Position numbers and translations under genes: made by a program. 64,000 nucleotides of DNA, taken from Pseudomonas phenolilytica. Its GTDB lineage: Bacteria; Pseudomonadota; Gammaproteobacteria; Pseudomonadales; Pseudomonadaceae. Shown piece by piece: positions 43,429 to 53,654 of the stretch. The first letter of the stretch is position 1, and each line of letters starts with the position of its first letter. The notes under the pieces were generated by a model. The model searched no databases, had not been told where the DNA came from, and saw only the letters and a list, made by a program, of their open reading frames with translations. The DNA is taken from the NCBI RefSeq assembly GCF_021432765.1, contig NZ_CP058908.1, positions 1,814,001 through 1,878,000 on the forward strand. Direction: 5' to 3'.

Positions 43429-43601
43429 CTGTACCAGCGTCTCGGCCTAGCAGGTCCGCGGCGGCCGATGATGATTTCCGTCAAGACCGAGGTCGCTTGT
43501 CGCGGCGCTGATTGAGCCCAATTCAGCCGCTGCAGACTCATTGCGTTCGTCGTTGCCCCGGCTAAGGTGGCTGCATCGCACTTTATCTGCAGGGGTACCA
43601 C

Positions 43602-44852
43602 ATGAACTTCGCTTACAGTCCGCGCGTGGAGGCGCTGCGCCAGCAGATCCGCGCCTTCATGGATGAGTACATCGTGCCGCGCATCGGCGCCTGGCATGCT
43701 GAGGTGGCGGCGGGCCGGTATCCGGTGTCGTTCATGGACGATCTCAAGGCGCTGGCGCGGGCTGAAGGGCTATGGAACCTGTTCCTGCCTTCGCTACGCG
43801 AAGACGAACCGGGCACCGCGCTGAGCAACCTGGAGTACGCACCGCTGGCTGAGATTATGGGGCGCGTGCACTGGGCCTCGGAGGTGTTCAACTGCAATGC
43901 ACCGGACACCGGCAACATGGAACTGCTGCACCTGTTCGCCACGCCCGAGCAGCGTGAACGCTGGCTCACGCCGCTGCTCGAGGGCCGGATCCGCTCGGCC
44001 TTCGCCATGACCGAGCCGGACGTGCCGTCGTCCGACGCCACCAATATCCAGACGCTGATCCGCCGTGACGGCGACGACTACGTGATCAATGGCCGCAAGT
44101 GGTTCATCACCAACGCCTCGCACCCGGACTGCCGGTTGCTGATCGTGATGGGCAAGACCGATCCCGCCGCCGAGACCCACCACCAACAGAGCATGATCCT
44201 GGTGCCATTCGACACCCCGGGTGTGGAGCTGGTGCGCAACATTCCGGTGATGAACCACATCGCCCCTGAAGGCCATAGCGAGCTGCTGCTGAGGAACGTG
44301 CGAGTGCCGGCGAGCAATCTGCTCGGGCGTGAGGGCGACGGCTTCATGATGGCCCAGGCCCGGCTCGGGCCGGGGCGCATCCATCACTGCATGCGTTCGA
44401 TCGGCCAGGCGGAGCTGGCACTGGAGCTGATGGTCGAGCGTTGCCAGGAGCGCAAGGCATTCGGCAAGTATCTGCAGCAGTATTCCAATGTCGCCGACTG
44501 GATCGCCGAGTCACGCATCGAAATCGAGCAGGCGCGCCTGCTGGTGCTCAAGACTGCGTGGATGATCGACGAGGTCGGCGCCAAGGCGGCACGCCGTGAA
44601 ATCGCCATGATCAAGGCGCTGGTGCCGCGCATGCATACCCGCGTGGTGGATCGCGCGATCCAGGTCTACGGGGCGATGGGGCTGACGCCGGATACGCCGC
44701 TGGCCGATATGTGGACCGGTGGCCGTGCACTGCGCTTCGCCGATGGCCCGGATCAGGTGCATCTGCGCAGCGTGGCCAAGATGGAGCTCAAGACCAGTGA
44801 GACCAATCGCGGCGCCACGGTCGCGTACCTTACGCCGGGGCGGCATCACTGA
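43602..44852 (+). CDS. acyl-CoA dehydrogenase
   Basis: 416 residues, FAD-dependent. The signatures are FAMTEPDVPSSDATN (residues about 135-150), the FAD-linked RKWFITNASHP, and the C-terminal IQVYGAMGLTPDTPLADMW. The AMTEPDVPSSDATNI form and length match the medium-chain or branched acyl-CoA group often called FadE-like in pseudomonads, whose substrate is not settled. A ribosome site (AGGGG) precedes the ATG. It has no clear partner gene; the next, nosR, is behind its own promoter. Confidence 0.88.
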   Translation: MNFAYSPRVEALRQQIRAFMDEYIVPRIGAWHAEVAAGRYPVSFMDDLKALARAEGLWNLFLPSLREDEPGTALSNLEYAPLAEIMGRVHWASEVFNCNAPDTGNMELLHLFATPEQRERWLTPLLEGRIRSAFAMTEPDVPSSDATNIQTLIRRDGDDYVINGRKWFITNASHPDCRLLIVMGKTDPAAETHHQQSMILVPFDTPGVELVRNIPVMNHIAPEGHSELLLRNVRVPASNLLGREGDGFMMAQARLGPGRIHHCMRSIGQAELALELMVERCQERKAFGKYLQQYSNVADWIAESRIEIEQARLLVLKTAWMIDEVGAKAARREIAMIKALVPRMHTRVVDRAIQVYGAMGLTPDTPLADMWTGGRALRFADGPDQVHLRSVAKMELKTSETNRGATVAYLTPGRHH

Positions 44853-45028
44853 GTGGCGCGCCGGGGATAAACCAGTCCGTCACGTGCGCGGATTAATCTG
44901 TACGACCGTCGGCCGGTAGCTCTTCGGGCGATATGACCTACCTTGAATTTCGTCCGTCTGGTCAGACTTTCGCGCGCCAGAGCACTTGTTGACATGGCTC
45001 AATGGAAACCGTGATGGACCGCCCAGGC

Positions 45029-45042
45029 TTGATTGCAATCAA
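45029..45042 (+). promoter_or_regulatory. perfect FNR/Dnr box upstream of nosR
   Basis: TTGATTGCAATCAA is a full match to TTGAT-N4-ATCAA and is itself a perfect palindrome. Used at -41.5, it places the transcription start near 45077, 31 bases before the nosR ATG. Confidence 0.85.
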
Positions 45043-45107
45043 GGGGCGGTGGTGCTTCACTCCCCTACTATGCGCGGCACATCCCGCCGTGGAAGTAAGG
45101 TAACTCT

Positions 45108-47288
45108 ATGAAACCCCATTGCTTTTCTTTTCGCAGCCTGCTGCGCTCATGGGGGAACGGCCTCGTAGTGCTCCTTGCCGTGGCTCTCTGTGCCGTTCAG
45201 GCGCAGGCCAAGGACTACGCCGTTGAGCAACAACGAATCGAGCAGTTTTTCCCGAAAGCTACCCATATCTCCGAGCCGGAAGGCGAATATAAGGTGCGTA
45301 CGCTCGCCGATGGTGTGGGCACCGTCTATGGCTACGCCTACCAGAGCATCAACGTCACCCAGATCCCTGCCTACTCCGGCAAGCCGATCAATATGCAGGT
45401 GCTGCTCGATCCGCAGGGCGTGATCGTCGACGCCTACGTGCTCGAGCACCACGAGCCGATCCTGCTCATCGGCATTCCCGAGCAGAAACTGCACGATTTC
45501 GACCTGAAGTATGCCGGCATCAAGGCCGATCAACGCGTGGTGGTGGGACGTTCCAGCGATAAGAGTGCGGTGACGGTCGACGCGGTGACCGGTGCGACGG
45601 TGACCGTGATGGTGGTCAACGAGATCATCATGGGCTCGGCCCACAAGGTCGCCGCGTCGCTCGGTCTGGTCAAAGACAACATCGAGGCGCGGCAGAAGCC
45701 TGCGCTGGTGCGCGCGGATGTTTACAAGCCGGCCAGTTGGGCTGAGCTGACCGGCAGCGGGGCGATCCGTCGTCTGCACCTGACCAATGGTCAGATCAAC
45801 GAGGCCTTCAAGGGCACTGCGGCAGAGGGTGTGGACGAAGCGTCCGCCGAGGAGCTCGGCGAGACGTTCATCGATCTCTATGCTGCGCATCTGAATCCGC
45901 CGACCATCGGTCGCAACCTGCTGGGCGACAACCAGTACCGCTTCCTCATGGAAGAACTCAAGCCGGGCGAGCACGCCATCGCCGTGCTCGGCAGCGGCGA
46001 ATACTCGTTCAAGGGCTCGGGCTATGTGCGCGGCGGCATCTTCGATCGGGTGCAGGTGCGCCAGTTCGGCAACATCATCAGCTTCCGCGACCTGGACTTC
46101 CAGCGGCTCAACGACGTGTACGCCGAAGGCATTCCGGAGTTCAAGGAGATGGCGATTTTCATCATCCGCGAGCAGACCGGCTTCGATCCGGGTACGCCGT
46201 GGACGCTGGAGCTGCTGGTGCGGCGCCAGACCGGTCCGGTCGATGGCATCTTCACCAGCTTCGAGCTGCCGTATCAGATCCCCGAGGAATACATCGAGCG
46301 TCCGCAGCCGACTGCCGAAGAGCTCGCCATTATCGAAGAAGCCAACCGGCCGATGTGGGTCAACATCTGGTACCAGAAGAGCTTCCAGATCGGCGTGATC
46401 CTCGTCGCGCTGGGCCTGCTGACCGTGATCCTGTTCCTGCAGGACAAGCTGACCAAGCATCCGACCTTCCTCAAGCGGCTGCGTCACGGCTACCTGGTAT
46501 TCACCGTGGTGTTCATCGGCTGGTACGCGCTGGGGCAGCTGTCGGTGGTCAACGTGCTGACCTTCGTCCATGCGCTGGTCAAGGATTTCCGCTGGGAACT
46601 GTTTCTCACCGACCCGGTGATCTTCATTCTCTGGGTGTTCACCGCGGCCAGCATCCTGCTCTGGGGGCGCGGCGTGTTCTGTGGCTGGCTGTGCCCGTTC
46701 GGCGCCCTGCAGGAGCTGATCAACGAGGCGGCGCGCAAGCTGAAGATTCCGCAGTACGACGTGCCCTTCGCGGTGCACGAGCGGCTCTGGGCGATCAAGT
46801 ACATCGTCCTGCTGGTGCTGTTCGGTATTTCGCTCGAGTCGATGATGATGGCGGAGAAGGCCGCTGAGGTGGAGCCGTTCAAAACCGCTATCACGCTCAA
46901 ATTCGACCGCCAGTGGTGGTTCGTGGTGTATGCGGTGGCGCTGCTGGTGGTCAACATCTTCACCCGCAAGGTCTACTGCCGCTACATCTGCCCGCTGGGC
47001 GCCGGTCTGGCGATCACTGGTCGCTTCCGCCTGTTCGACTGGCTCAAGCGGCGCAAGGAGTGCGGTAACCCCTGTCAGATCTGCGCCAATGAATGCGAGG
47101 TGCAGGCGATTCATCCGGATGGGCACATCAACCATAACGAGTGCCACTACTGCCTCGATTGCCAGATGACCTATCACAACGACAACAAGTGCCCACCGTT
47201 GGTGAACAAGAACAAGCGCAAGAAGCGTGACAAGAAGGCCCCGGTCGGGCCGGAAATGATCCCTGTAGTTGAAGTGGTGGAACCCTGA
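45108..47288 (+). CDS. nosR: NosR, membrane flavo-iron-sulfur protein of N2O respiration
   Basis: 726 residues. A signal peptide (VLLAVALCAVQAQA) leads to a periplasmic FMN-binding domain with the flavinylation motif VTGATVT near residue 160. Five to six membrane helices follow from about 415. Two Cys-rich CxxxCP loops (CGWLCPFGALQE and CRYICPLGAG) and a C-terminal ferredoxin-like region (CQICANECEVQ, CHYCLDCQM) complete it. NosR feeds electrons from quinol to nitrous oxide reductase and is needed for its expression. An FNR/Dnr box lies upstream; AAGGTAA is the ribosome site. Confidence 0.97.
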   Translation: MKPHCFSFRSLLRSWGNGLVVLLAVALCAVQAQAKDYAVEQQRIEQFFPKATHISEPEGEYKVRTLADGVGTVYGYAYQSINVTQIPAYSGKPINMQVLLDPQGVIVDAYVLEHHEPILLIGIPEQKLHDFDLKYAGIKADQRVVVGRSSDKSAVTVDAVTGATVTVMVVNEIIMGSAHKVAASLGLVKDNIEARQKPALVRADVYKPASWAELTGSGAIRRLHLTNGQINEAFKGTAAEGVDEASAEELGETFIDLYAAHLNPPTIGRNLLGDNQYRFLMEELKPGEHAIAVLGSGEYSFKGSGYVRGGIFDRVQVRQFGNIISFRDLDFQRLNDVYAEGIPEFKEMAIFIIREQTGFDPGTPWTLELLVRRQTGPVDGIFTSFELPYQIPEEYIERPQPTAEELAIIEEANRPMWVNIWYQKSFQIGVILVALGLLTVILFLQDKLTKHPTFLKRLRHGYLVFTVVFIGWYALGQLSVVNVLTFVHALVKDFRWELFLTDPVIFILWVFTAASILLWGRGVFCGWLCPFGALQELINEAARKLKIPQYDVPFAVHERLWAIKYIVLLVLFGISLESMMMAEKAAEVEPFKTAITLKFDRQWWFVVYAVALLVVNIFTRKVYCRYICPLGAGLAITGRFRLFDWLKRRKECGNPCQICANECEVQAIHPDGHINHNECHYCLDCQMTYHNDNKCPPLVNKNKRKKRDKKAPVGPEMIPVVEVVEP

Positions 47289-47362
47289 GCGTCGTCTGCG
47301 GACGAGCCGTTCGGAACTGATCGTCTGACCTGTGTTTGTAAGCGATAAGGAGCAACACCCCC

Positions 47363-49276
47363 ATGAGTGACAAGAGCAAGAACAATCCCGAAACGCTGGA
47401 GAAGGGTGGCCTGAGCCGCCGTGGCTTCCTCGGCGCAACTGCCATGACCGGTGCGGCTGTTGCTGCCACCGCCCTGGGCACTTCCGTCATGACGCGCGAG
47501 TCCTTCGCGGCCGCGGTCAAGGAAGCGAAATCGAAGATTCATGTGGCTCCGGGTGAGCTGGATGAGTACTACGGTTTCTGGTCCGGTGGTCACCAGGGCG
47601 AAGTGCGCGTGATGGGCGTGCCGTCGATGCGCGAACTGATGCGCATCCCGGTATTCAACGTCGACTCGGCCACCGGCTGGGGCCTGACCAATGAGAGCAA
47701 GGCGGTCCTCGGCGACAGCGCCAAGTTCCTCAATGGCGACTGCCACCACCCGCACATCTCGATGACCGACGGCAAGTACGATGGCAAGTACCTGTTCATC
47801 AACGACAAGGCCAACACCCGCGTCGCGCGTATCCGTCTGGATATCATGAAGTGCGACAAGATCCTGACCGTGCCGAACTGCCAGGCCATCCACGGCCTGC
47901 GCCTGCAGAAGGTGCCGCACACCAAGTATGTCTTCGCTAACGCCGAGTTCGTCATTCCGCACCCGAACGACGGCAAGGTGTTCGACCTGCAGGACGAAAA
48001 CAGCTACACCATGTACAACGTGATCGACGCCGAGAAGATGGAAATGGCGTTCCAGATCATCGTCGACGGCAACCTCGATAACACCGACGCCGACTACACC
48101 GGCCGCTTCGCCGCCTCCACCTGCTACAACTCGGAGAAGGCCTTCGATCTGGGCGGCATGATGCGCAACGAGCGCGACTGGGTTGTGGTATTCGACATCC
48201 ACGCGGCTGAAAAAGCGGTCAAGGCGGGCAAGTTCATCACCCTGGGCGACTCCAAGGTGCCGGTGCTCGACGGTCGCAAGAAGGGCGACAAGGACAGCGA
48301 GTTCACCCGCTACATTCCGGTGCCGAAGAACCCGCACGGCTGCAACACCTCGTCCGACGGCAAGTACTTCATCGCCAACGGCAAACTGTCGCCGACCTGC
48401 TCGATGATCGCCATCGACATGCTGCCCGACCTGTTCGCTGGCAAGCTCAAGGACCCGCGTGACGTCATCGTCGGCGAGCCGGAGCTGGGCCTCGGCCCGC
48501 TGCATACCACCTTCGACGGTCGCGGCAACGCATACACCACGCTGTTCATCGACAGCCAGGTGGTCAAGTGGAACATGGAAGAAGCCCGTCGTGCCTACAA
48601 GGGCGAGAAGGTCAACTACATCAAGCAGAAGCTCGACGTGCACTATCAGCCGGGCCACATCCATGCCTCGCTGTGCGAAACCAGCGAAGCCGATGGCAAG
48701 TGGCTGGTGGCACTGTGCAAGTTCGGTAAGGACCGCTTCCTGCCGACCGGCCCGCTGCATCCGGAAAACGATCAGCTGATCGACATTTCCGGCGACGAGA
48801 TGAAGCTGGTGCACGACGGCCCCACCTTCGCCGAGCCGCATGACTGCATCATGGCCCGCCGCGACCAGATCAAGACCAAGAAGATCTGGGACCGCAACGA
48901 TCCGTTCTTCGCCGGCACTGTGGAGATGGCCAAGAAAGACGGCATCAACCTGGAAACCGACAACAAGGTCATCCGCGACGGCAACAAGGTGCGCGTCTAC
49001 ATGACCTCGATGGCTCCGGCCTACGGTGTGCAGGAGTTCACGGTCAAGCAGGGCGATGAAGTCACCGTGACCATCACCAACATCGACCAGATCGAGGACG
49101 TGTCCCACGGCTTCGTCATGGTCAACCACGGTGTGAGCATGGAGATCAGCCCGCAGCAGACCTCTTCCATTACCTTTGTGGCCGATAAGCCCGGTCTGCA
49201 CTGGTACTACTGCAGCTGGTTCTGCCACGCGCTGCACATGGAAATGGTCGGCCGCATGATGGTCGAGCCGGCGTAA
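47363..49276 (+). CDS. nosZ: nitrous oxide reductase
   Basis: 637 residues. A Tat signal (LSRRGFLGATA) directs export of the folded copper protein. A seven-bladed propeller with CuZ histidines (GDCHHPHIS, with further His along the domain) is followed by a cupredoxin CuA domain with Cys617, Trp619, Cys621, His625 and Met628 in CSWFCHALHMEM. NosZ reduces N2O to N2, the last step of denitrification. AAGGAG precedes ATG 47363. A strong hairpin follows its stop. It is clade I by the Tat signal and neighbours. Confidence 0.98.
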   Translation: MSDKSKNNPETLEKGGLSRRGFLGATAMTGAAVAATALGTSVMTRESFAAAVKEAKSKIHVAPGELDEYYGFWSGGHQGEVRVMGVPSMRELMRIPVFNVDSATGWGLTNESKAVLGDSAKFLNGDCHHPHISMTDGKYDGKYLFINDKANTRVARIRLDIMKCDKILTVPNCQAIHGLRLQKVPHTKYVFANAEFVIPHPNDGKVFDLQDENSYTMYNVIDAEKMEMAFQIIVDGNLDNTDADYTGRFAASTCYNSEKAFDLGGMMRNERDWVVVFDIHAAEKAVKAGKFITLGDSKVPVLDGRKKGDKDSEFTRYIPVPKNPHGCNTSSDGKYFIANGKLSPTCSMIAIDMLPDLFAGKLKDPRDVIVGEPELGLGPLHTTFDGRGNAYTTLFIDSQVVKWNMEEARRAYKGEKVNYIKQKLDVHYQPGHIHASLCETSEADGKWLVALCKFGKDRFLPTGPLHPENDQLIDISGDEMKLVHDGPTFAEPHDCIMARRDQIKTKKIWDRNDPFFAGTVEMAKKDGINLETDNKVIRDGNKVRVYMTSMAPAYGVQEFTVKQGDEVTVTITNIDQIEDVSHGFVMVNHGVSMEISPQQTSSITFVADKPGLHWYYCSWFCHALHMEMVGRMMVEPA

Positions 49277-49283
49277 GCCGAAC

Positions 49284-49314
49284 TTCCTGCCCGACCCCTC
49301 CGGTCGGGCAGGAA
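49284..49314 (+). other. long hairpin between nosZ and nosD
   Basis: TTCCTGCCCGACC and GGTCGGGCAGGAA form a perfect 13-bp stem (49284-49296 with 49302-49314) with a 5-base loop. No T run follows, so it may act as an mRNA-stability or processing element rather than a terminator. Confidence 0.75.
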
Positions 49315-49409
49315 TCTCTGCAGCAACCTTTCCTTAGATTTGTTCCGGCACCCTTGCCGGCACTGAGAAACACCCGCAATCTGCCTGGACGCTGAATAAG
49401 GTAACTGTC

Positions 49410-50720
49410 GTGCTCAGATCTCAGGCTGTCGATGTGCTCTCTCCGTGGGCACTCTGCATTTTTCTCGTATTCGGTGGCGTGGCTCAGGCGGCGCCGCAAT
49501 CGATCACCGCTCTGCCGTTGCAGGCGGAGGGTGAAAAACTTTGGCGGCTGCCGGCCGGTGAATACGCCGGGCAGTTCCGCATAGACCAGCCGATGCACCT
49601 GCGCTGCGAGCCCGGAGCCGTGATTCGGGCGCAGGGCGAAGGCAATGCACTGAACATCGGAGCGCCCGATGTCACGGTCGAAGGCTGCACGCTTCTCGAT
49701 TGGGGGCGCGACCTCACCGCGATGAACTCTGCCGTGTTCATCGAGCGCAACGCGCGTGGCGCGCAGCTCAAGGACAACCGTCTCGAGGGCGCCGGCTTCG
49801 GCATCTGGGCCGACGGAACGCAGGATGTGAAGATCATCGGTAACCGCATCGTCGGTGACCCCAGCGTGCGTTCCCAGGATCGCGGAAACGGTATCCATCT
49901 GTATGCGGTGCATGGTGCCGAGGTTGTTGGCAATCACGTCCGCGACACGCGCGACGGTATCTATATCGATACTTCCAACGGCAACCATTTGGAGGGCAAT
50001 GTTCTCGAGGACCTGCGTTACGGCGTGCACTACATGTTCGCCAACGACAACAGCGTGATCGATAACATAACGCGCCGCACCCGTACCGGCTTCGCGCTGA
50101 TGCAGAGCCGCAAGCTGGTGGTGATCGGCAACCGCTCCGAACAGGATCAGAACTACGGCATCCTGATGAACTACATCACCTACTCGACGCTGAAGAACAA
50201 CTTCGTCAGCGACGTGCAGCGTGGCGATACCGGTGGCGACAGCATGATCAGCGGCGGCGAAGGCAAGGCGCTGTTCATCTACAACTCGCTGTTCAACACC
50301 ATCGAGAACAACCACTTCGAGCACAGCAACCTGGGTATTCACCTGACCGCAGGCTCGGAGGACAACAAGATCAGCGCCAATGCCTTCGTCGGCAACGAGC
50401 AACAGGTCAAGTACGTCGCCACCCGCACCCAGGAATGGTCCGTGGACGGGCGCGGCAACTACTGGAGCGACTACCTGGGCTGGGATCGCAACGAGGATGG
50501 CCTGGGCGACGTGCCCTACGAGCCCAACGACAACGTTGACCGCCTGCTGTGGATGTATCCACAGGTTCGGCTGCTGATGAACAGCCCCAGCATCGAGGTG
50601 TTGCGTTGGGCACAGCGCGCCTTCCCGGTGGTCAAGTCGCCGGGGGTGCAGGACAGCCATCCGTTGATGCATCTGCCGACCCAGAAATTGATGAACACCA
50701 CGCAGGAGCCGTCCTCATGA
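49410..50720 (+). CDS. nosD: NosD, periplasmic copper-site assembly protein
   Basis: 436 residues from a GTG at 49410, with AAGG upstream. A signal peptide ([16 protein letters not shown]) is followed by a right-handed beta-helix of carbohydrate-binding/PbH1 repeats ([59 protein letters not shown]). With NosF and NosY it assembles the CuZ centre of NosZ. Its stop overlaps nosF by 4 bp (ATGA). Confidence 0.95.
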   Translation: MLRSQAVDVLSPWALCIFLVFGGVAQAAPQSITALPLQAEGEKLWRLPAGEYAGQFRIDQPMHLRCEPGAVIRAQGEGNALNIGAPDVTVEGCTLLDWGRDLTAMNSAVFIERNARGAQLKDNRLEGAGFGIWADGTQDVKIIGNRIVGDPSVRSQDRGNGIHLYAVHGAEVVGNHVRDTRDGIYIDTSNGNHLEGNVLEDLRYGVHYMFANDNSVIDNITRRTRTGFALMQSRKLVVIGNRSEQDQNYGILMNYITYSTLKNNFVSDVQRGDTGGDSMISGGEGKALFIYNSLFNTIENNHFEHSNLGIHLTAGSEDNKISANAFVGNEQQVKYVATRTQEWSVDGRGNYWSDYLGWDRNEDGLGDVPYEPNDNVDRLLWMYPQVRLLMNSPSIEVLRWAQRAFPVVKSPGVQDSHPLMHLPTQKLMNTTQEPSS

Positions 50721-51643
50721 ATGCGGTAGAGATCCAGGGCGTCAGCCAGCGTTACGGCAGCATGACGGTGCTGCACGACTTGAACCTGACCCTCGGCGAG
50801 GGCGAGGTGCTGGGCCTGTTCGGCCACAACGGCGCCGGCAAGACCACCAGCATGAAGCTGATCCTCGGCCTGCTGCAGGCCAGCGAGGGGCAGGTGCGGG
50901 TGCTCGGCCGCGATCCGCGCACCACCGACGTGCGTCGCCAGATGGGTTATCTGCCGGAGAACGTGACCTTCTACCCGCAGTTGACCGGCCGCGAAACCCT
51001 GCGTCATTTCGCCCGGCTGAAGAGCACGCCGCTGGGGCAGGTCGACGATCTGCTCGAGCAGGTCGGTCTGGCTCATGCTGCAGACCGGCGGGTGAAAACC
51101 TATTCCAAGGGCATGCGCCAGCGTCTCGGCCTGGCCCAGGCAGTGCTCGGCCAGCCGCGCCTGCTGCTGCTCGACGAGCCGACGGTCGGTCTCGACCCGA
51201 TCGCCACGCAGGAGCTGTATCTGCTGATCGACCGCCTGCGCCAGGGCGGCACCAGCGTCATCCTCTGCTCCCACGTGCTGCCGGGTGTCGAGTCGCACAT
51301 CAACCGTGCGGCGATTCTCGCCAAGGGTCGCCTGCAGGCGGTGGGCAGCCTGGCCCAGCTGCGTGCCGAAGCCGGCCTGCCGGTGCGCATCCGTGCCAGC
51401 GGCATAGGCAGCAGCGAGCACTGGCGCCAGCGCTGGAGCGACGCGGGTCATAGTGCCCGCACGCTGAGCGAAACCAGCATCGAAGTGGTAGCGGTCAACG
51501 GCCACAAGCTGGTGCTGCTGCGCGAACTGCTCGGCGAAGGCGAGCCGGAGGACATCGAGATCCACCAGCCCTCGCTGGAAGACCTGTACCGCTATTACAT
51601 GGAACGCGCCGGCGATGTGCGCACCCAGGAGGTCCGAGCATGA
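50717..51643 (+). CDS. nosF: NosF, ABC transporter ATPase
   Basis: 308 residues. Walker A is GHNGAGKTT near residue 36, the ABC signature [13 protein letters not shown] near 130, and Walker [14 protein letters not shown] near 150. As the ATPase of the NosDFY machine it powers copper-centre assembly of NosZ. It overlaps nosD and nosY by 4 bp each, so nosDFY is tightly coupled. ATG 50717 is preceded by GGAG. Confidence 0.95.
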   Translation: MNAVEIQGVSQRYGSMTVLHDLNLTLGEGEVLGLFGHNGAGKTTSMKLILGLLQASEGQVRVLGRDPRTTDVRRQMGYLPENVTFYPQLTGRETLRHFARLKSTPLGQVDDLLEQVGLAHAADRRVKTYSKGMRQRLGLAQAVLGQPRLLLLDEPTVGLDPIATQELYLLIDRLRQGGTSVILCSHVLPGVESHINRAAILAKGRLQAVGSLAQLRAEAGLPVRIRASGIGSSEHWRQRWSDAGHSARTLSETSIEVVAVNGHKLVLLRELLGEGEPEDIEIHQPSLEDLYRYYMERAGDVRTQEVRA

Positions 51644-52470
51644 ACCAGATCTGGAATATCGCCCGCAAGGAACTCAGCGACGGCCTGCGCAACCGCTGGC
51701 TGCTCGCCATCAGCCTGCTGTTTGCCGTACTCGCGGTGGGCATCGCCTGGCTGGGCGCCGCGGCGTCCGGGCAGCTGGGATTCACCTCGATCCCGGCGAC
51801 CATCGCCAGCCTGGCCAGCCTGGCCACCTTCCTGATGCCGCTAATCGCGCTGCTGTTGGCCTATGACGCGATCGTCGGCGAGGACGAAGGCGGCACGCTG
51901 ATGCTGCTGCTGACCTATCCGCTCGGCCGTGGACAGATCCTGCTCGGCAAATTTGTCGGCCACGGACTGATCCTCGCCCTGGCGGTGCTGATCGGCTTCG
52001 GCTGCGCCGCGCTGGCGATTGCCCTGCTGGTCGACGATATCGAACTGGGCCTGCTGCTCTGGGCGTTCGGCCGCTTCATGATCTCCTCGACGCTGCTCGG
52101 CTGGGTGTTCCTCGCCCTGGCCTACGTGCTCAGCAGCAAGGTCAGCGAGAAGTCCAGTGCGGCCGGGTTGGCGCTGGGCGTCTGGTTCCTCTTCGTGCTG
52201 GTCTTCGATCTCGTGCTGCTGGCGCTGCTGGTGCTCAGCGAGGGCAAGTTCAGTCCCGAGCTGCTGCCCTGGCTGCTGCTGCTCAACCCCACGGACATCT
52301 ATCGCCTGATCAACCTGTCGGGCTTCGAGGGCGCCGGCAGCGCGATGGGCGTGTTGTCGCTGGGCAGCGATCTGCCGGTTCCCGGCGCGGTGCTCTGGCT
52401 GTGCCTGCTGGCCTGGGTCGGCGCCTCGCTGTTGCTGGCCTACGGCATGTTCCGTCGGCGTCTGACGTGA
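51640..52470 (+). CDS. nosY: NosY, ABC transporter membrane subunit
   Basis: 276 residues with about six hydrophobic helices ([20 protein letters not shown] at 19-38, then four central and one near the end). NosY is the permease of NosDFY and is needed for the copper centre of NosZ. It overlaps nosF by 4 bp. The end of the protein ([13 protein letters not shown]) is followed 23 bp later by nosL. Confidence 0.95.
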   Translation: MNQIWNIARKELSDGLRNRWLLAISLLFAVLAVGIAWLGAAASGQLGFTSIPATIASLASLATFLMPLIALLLAYDAIVGEDEGGTLMLLLTYPLGRGQILLGKFVGHGLILALAVLIGFGCAALAIALLVDDIELGLLLWAFGRFMISSTLLGWVFLALAYVLSSKVSEKSSAAGLALGVWFLFVLVFDLVLLALLVLSEGKFSPELLPWLLLLNPTDIYRLINLSGFEGAGSAMGVLSLGSDLPVPGAVLWLCLLAWVGASLLLAYGMFRRRLT

Positions 52471-52493
52471 TCCCAACGTACAAGGAGTCTCCT

Positions 52494-53069
52494 ATGAATC
52501 GGCTTTATCATCACGGTATTCGCGCGCTGTTGCTGCTGGCCCTGGGCCTGGGGCTGGCCGCCTGCGGTGAAAAGGAGGAGGTCAAGCAGGCGCTCGATCC
52601 GGTGGCCTTCCACGAAAATGACGAATGCCATGTATGCGGCATGGTCATCAGCGATTTCCCAGGGCCGAAAGGCCAGGCGGTGGAGAAGGGGGGCGTGAAG
52701 AAATTCTGTTCCACCGCCGAGATGCTCGGCTGGTGGCTGCAGCCCGAGAACAAGCTGCTCGATGCGAAGCTGTACGTACACGACATGGGCAAGAGCCAGT
52801 GGGAACACCCGGACGACGCGCATCTGATTGACGCGACCAGCGCCTATTACGTGATCGGCACTTCGCTCAAGGGGGCGATGGGTGCATCGCTGGCGAGCTT
52901 CTCCGACGAGGCGGCCGCGCAGAAACTCGCGGCCGAGCATGGCGGTCGCGTGCTGCGCTTCGAGCAGATCGACCAGGCCTTGCTGCAGGAGGCTGCGAGC
53001 ATGCAGCACGGGGCGATGCATGATGAACACGCACCAGCGCAACACGACAACGCACACGCCGGTCACTGA
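52494..53069 (+). CDS. nosL: NosL, outer-membrane copper chaperone lipoprotein
   Basis: 191 residues from ATG 52494 (AAGGAG upstream). The lipobox is LAAC (Cys24), and the Cu(I) motif CHVCGM (Cys45, Cys48, Met50) is followed by a His/Met-rich tail ([15 protein letters not shown]). NosL delivers copper to the NosZ apoprotein or to NosDFY. The position after nosY is the usual one. Confidence 0.95.
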   Translation: MNRLYHHGIRALLLLALGLGLAACGEKEEVKQALDPVAFHENDECHVCGMVISDFPGPKGQAVEKGGVKKFCSTAEMLGWWLQPENKLLDAKLYVHDMGKSQWEHPDDAHLIDATSAYYVIGTSLKGAMGASLASFSDEAAAQKLAAEHGGRVLRFEQIDQALLQEAASMQHGAMHDEHAPAQHDNAHAGH

Positions 53070-53098
53070 CCGCGTCAATCCAACGAGGTGAGTTAGTT

Positions 53099-53284
53099 AT
53101 GGGTATCAGCATCTGGCAACTCCTGATCATCCTCCTGATCGTCGTCATGCTGTTTGGCACCAAGCGCCTGCGTGGCCTGGGCGCGGATCTGGGCAGTGCG
53201 ATCAGCGGGTTCCGCAAATCCATCAGCGACACTGAGAGCGCCTCGTCGACCGAGGCGATCAAGCAGGACGCCAATCGGGTCTGA
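53099..53284 (+). CDS. tatE: TatE/TatA-type twin-arginine translocase subunit
   Basis: 61 residues. One short N-terminal helix ([20 protein letters not shown]) followed by the amphipathic [17 protein letters not shown], as in TatA/TatE. It assists export of folded Tat substrates; NosZ in this operon carries a Tat signal. A tatE-like gene after nosL is known from P. stutzeri. Ribosome site GAGGTGAG. Confidence 0.92.
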   Translation: MGISIWQLLIILLIVVMLFGTKRLRGLGADLGSAISGFRKSISDTESASSTEAIKQDANRV

Positions 53285-53654
53285 CGCCAGGGCGTCCAGA
53301 TCCGGCATCGCCTGGCCTGCATCGGGCCAGGCGATTCCCCCGCTACCCCGCAGCAACTGCGGGTCTTCGCGGCGCCGCGCACCGCTTTCGCGGTGTTCGC
53401 CTGCGCAAATTCGCCGTCGCGCCGCGATTTCTCTTCGATATCCCGTTCCGCCTGCAACGCTGCCAATCTCAGTCCCGGCGCTGCGGGGATTTCTGACCGT
53501 CCGGGAAAAAGCTGATTGCAATCAAGTCTGTCGAGGGCTTCTAACCTGTAGAAAGTAACCCTGGCTCCCGATGTCGTGGGAGCACACATGGTTCCGGTCA
53601 GCTTGCACCATCCTGGCGCATCTGCCGGGCATGAGAACGATCTGGAGGCCTTCC
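53285..53654. other. region between tatE and nnrS
   Basis: 370 bases without a convincing gene. It holds the FNR-like box at 53512-53525 and the nnrS leader. The longer minus-strand open frames here lack ribosome sites and family resemblance. Confidence 0.55.
53512..53525 (+). promoter_or_regulatory. FNR/Dnr-like box upstream of nnrS
   Basis: CTGATTGCAATCAA matches TTGAT-N4-ATCAA with one mismatch and shares its core with the nosR box. It predicts a start near 53560, about 95 bases before the GTG at 53655. Confidence 0.7.
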
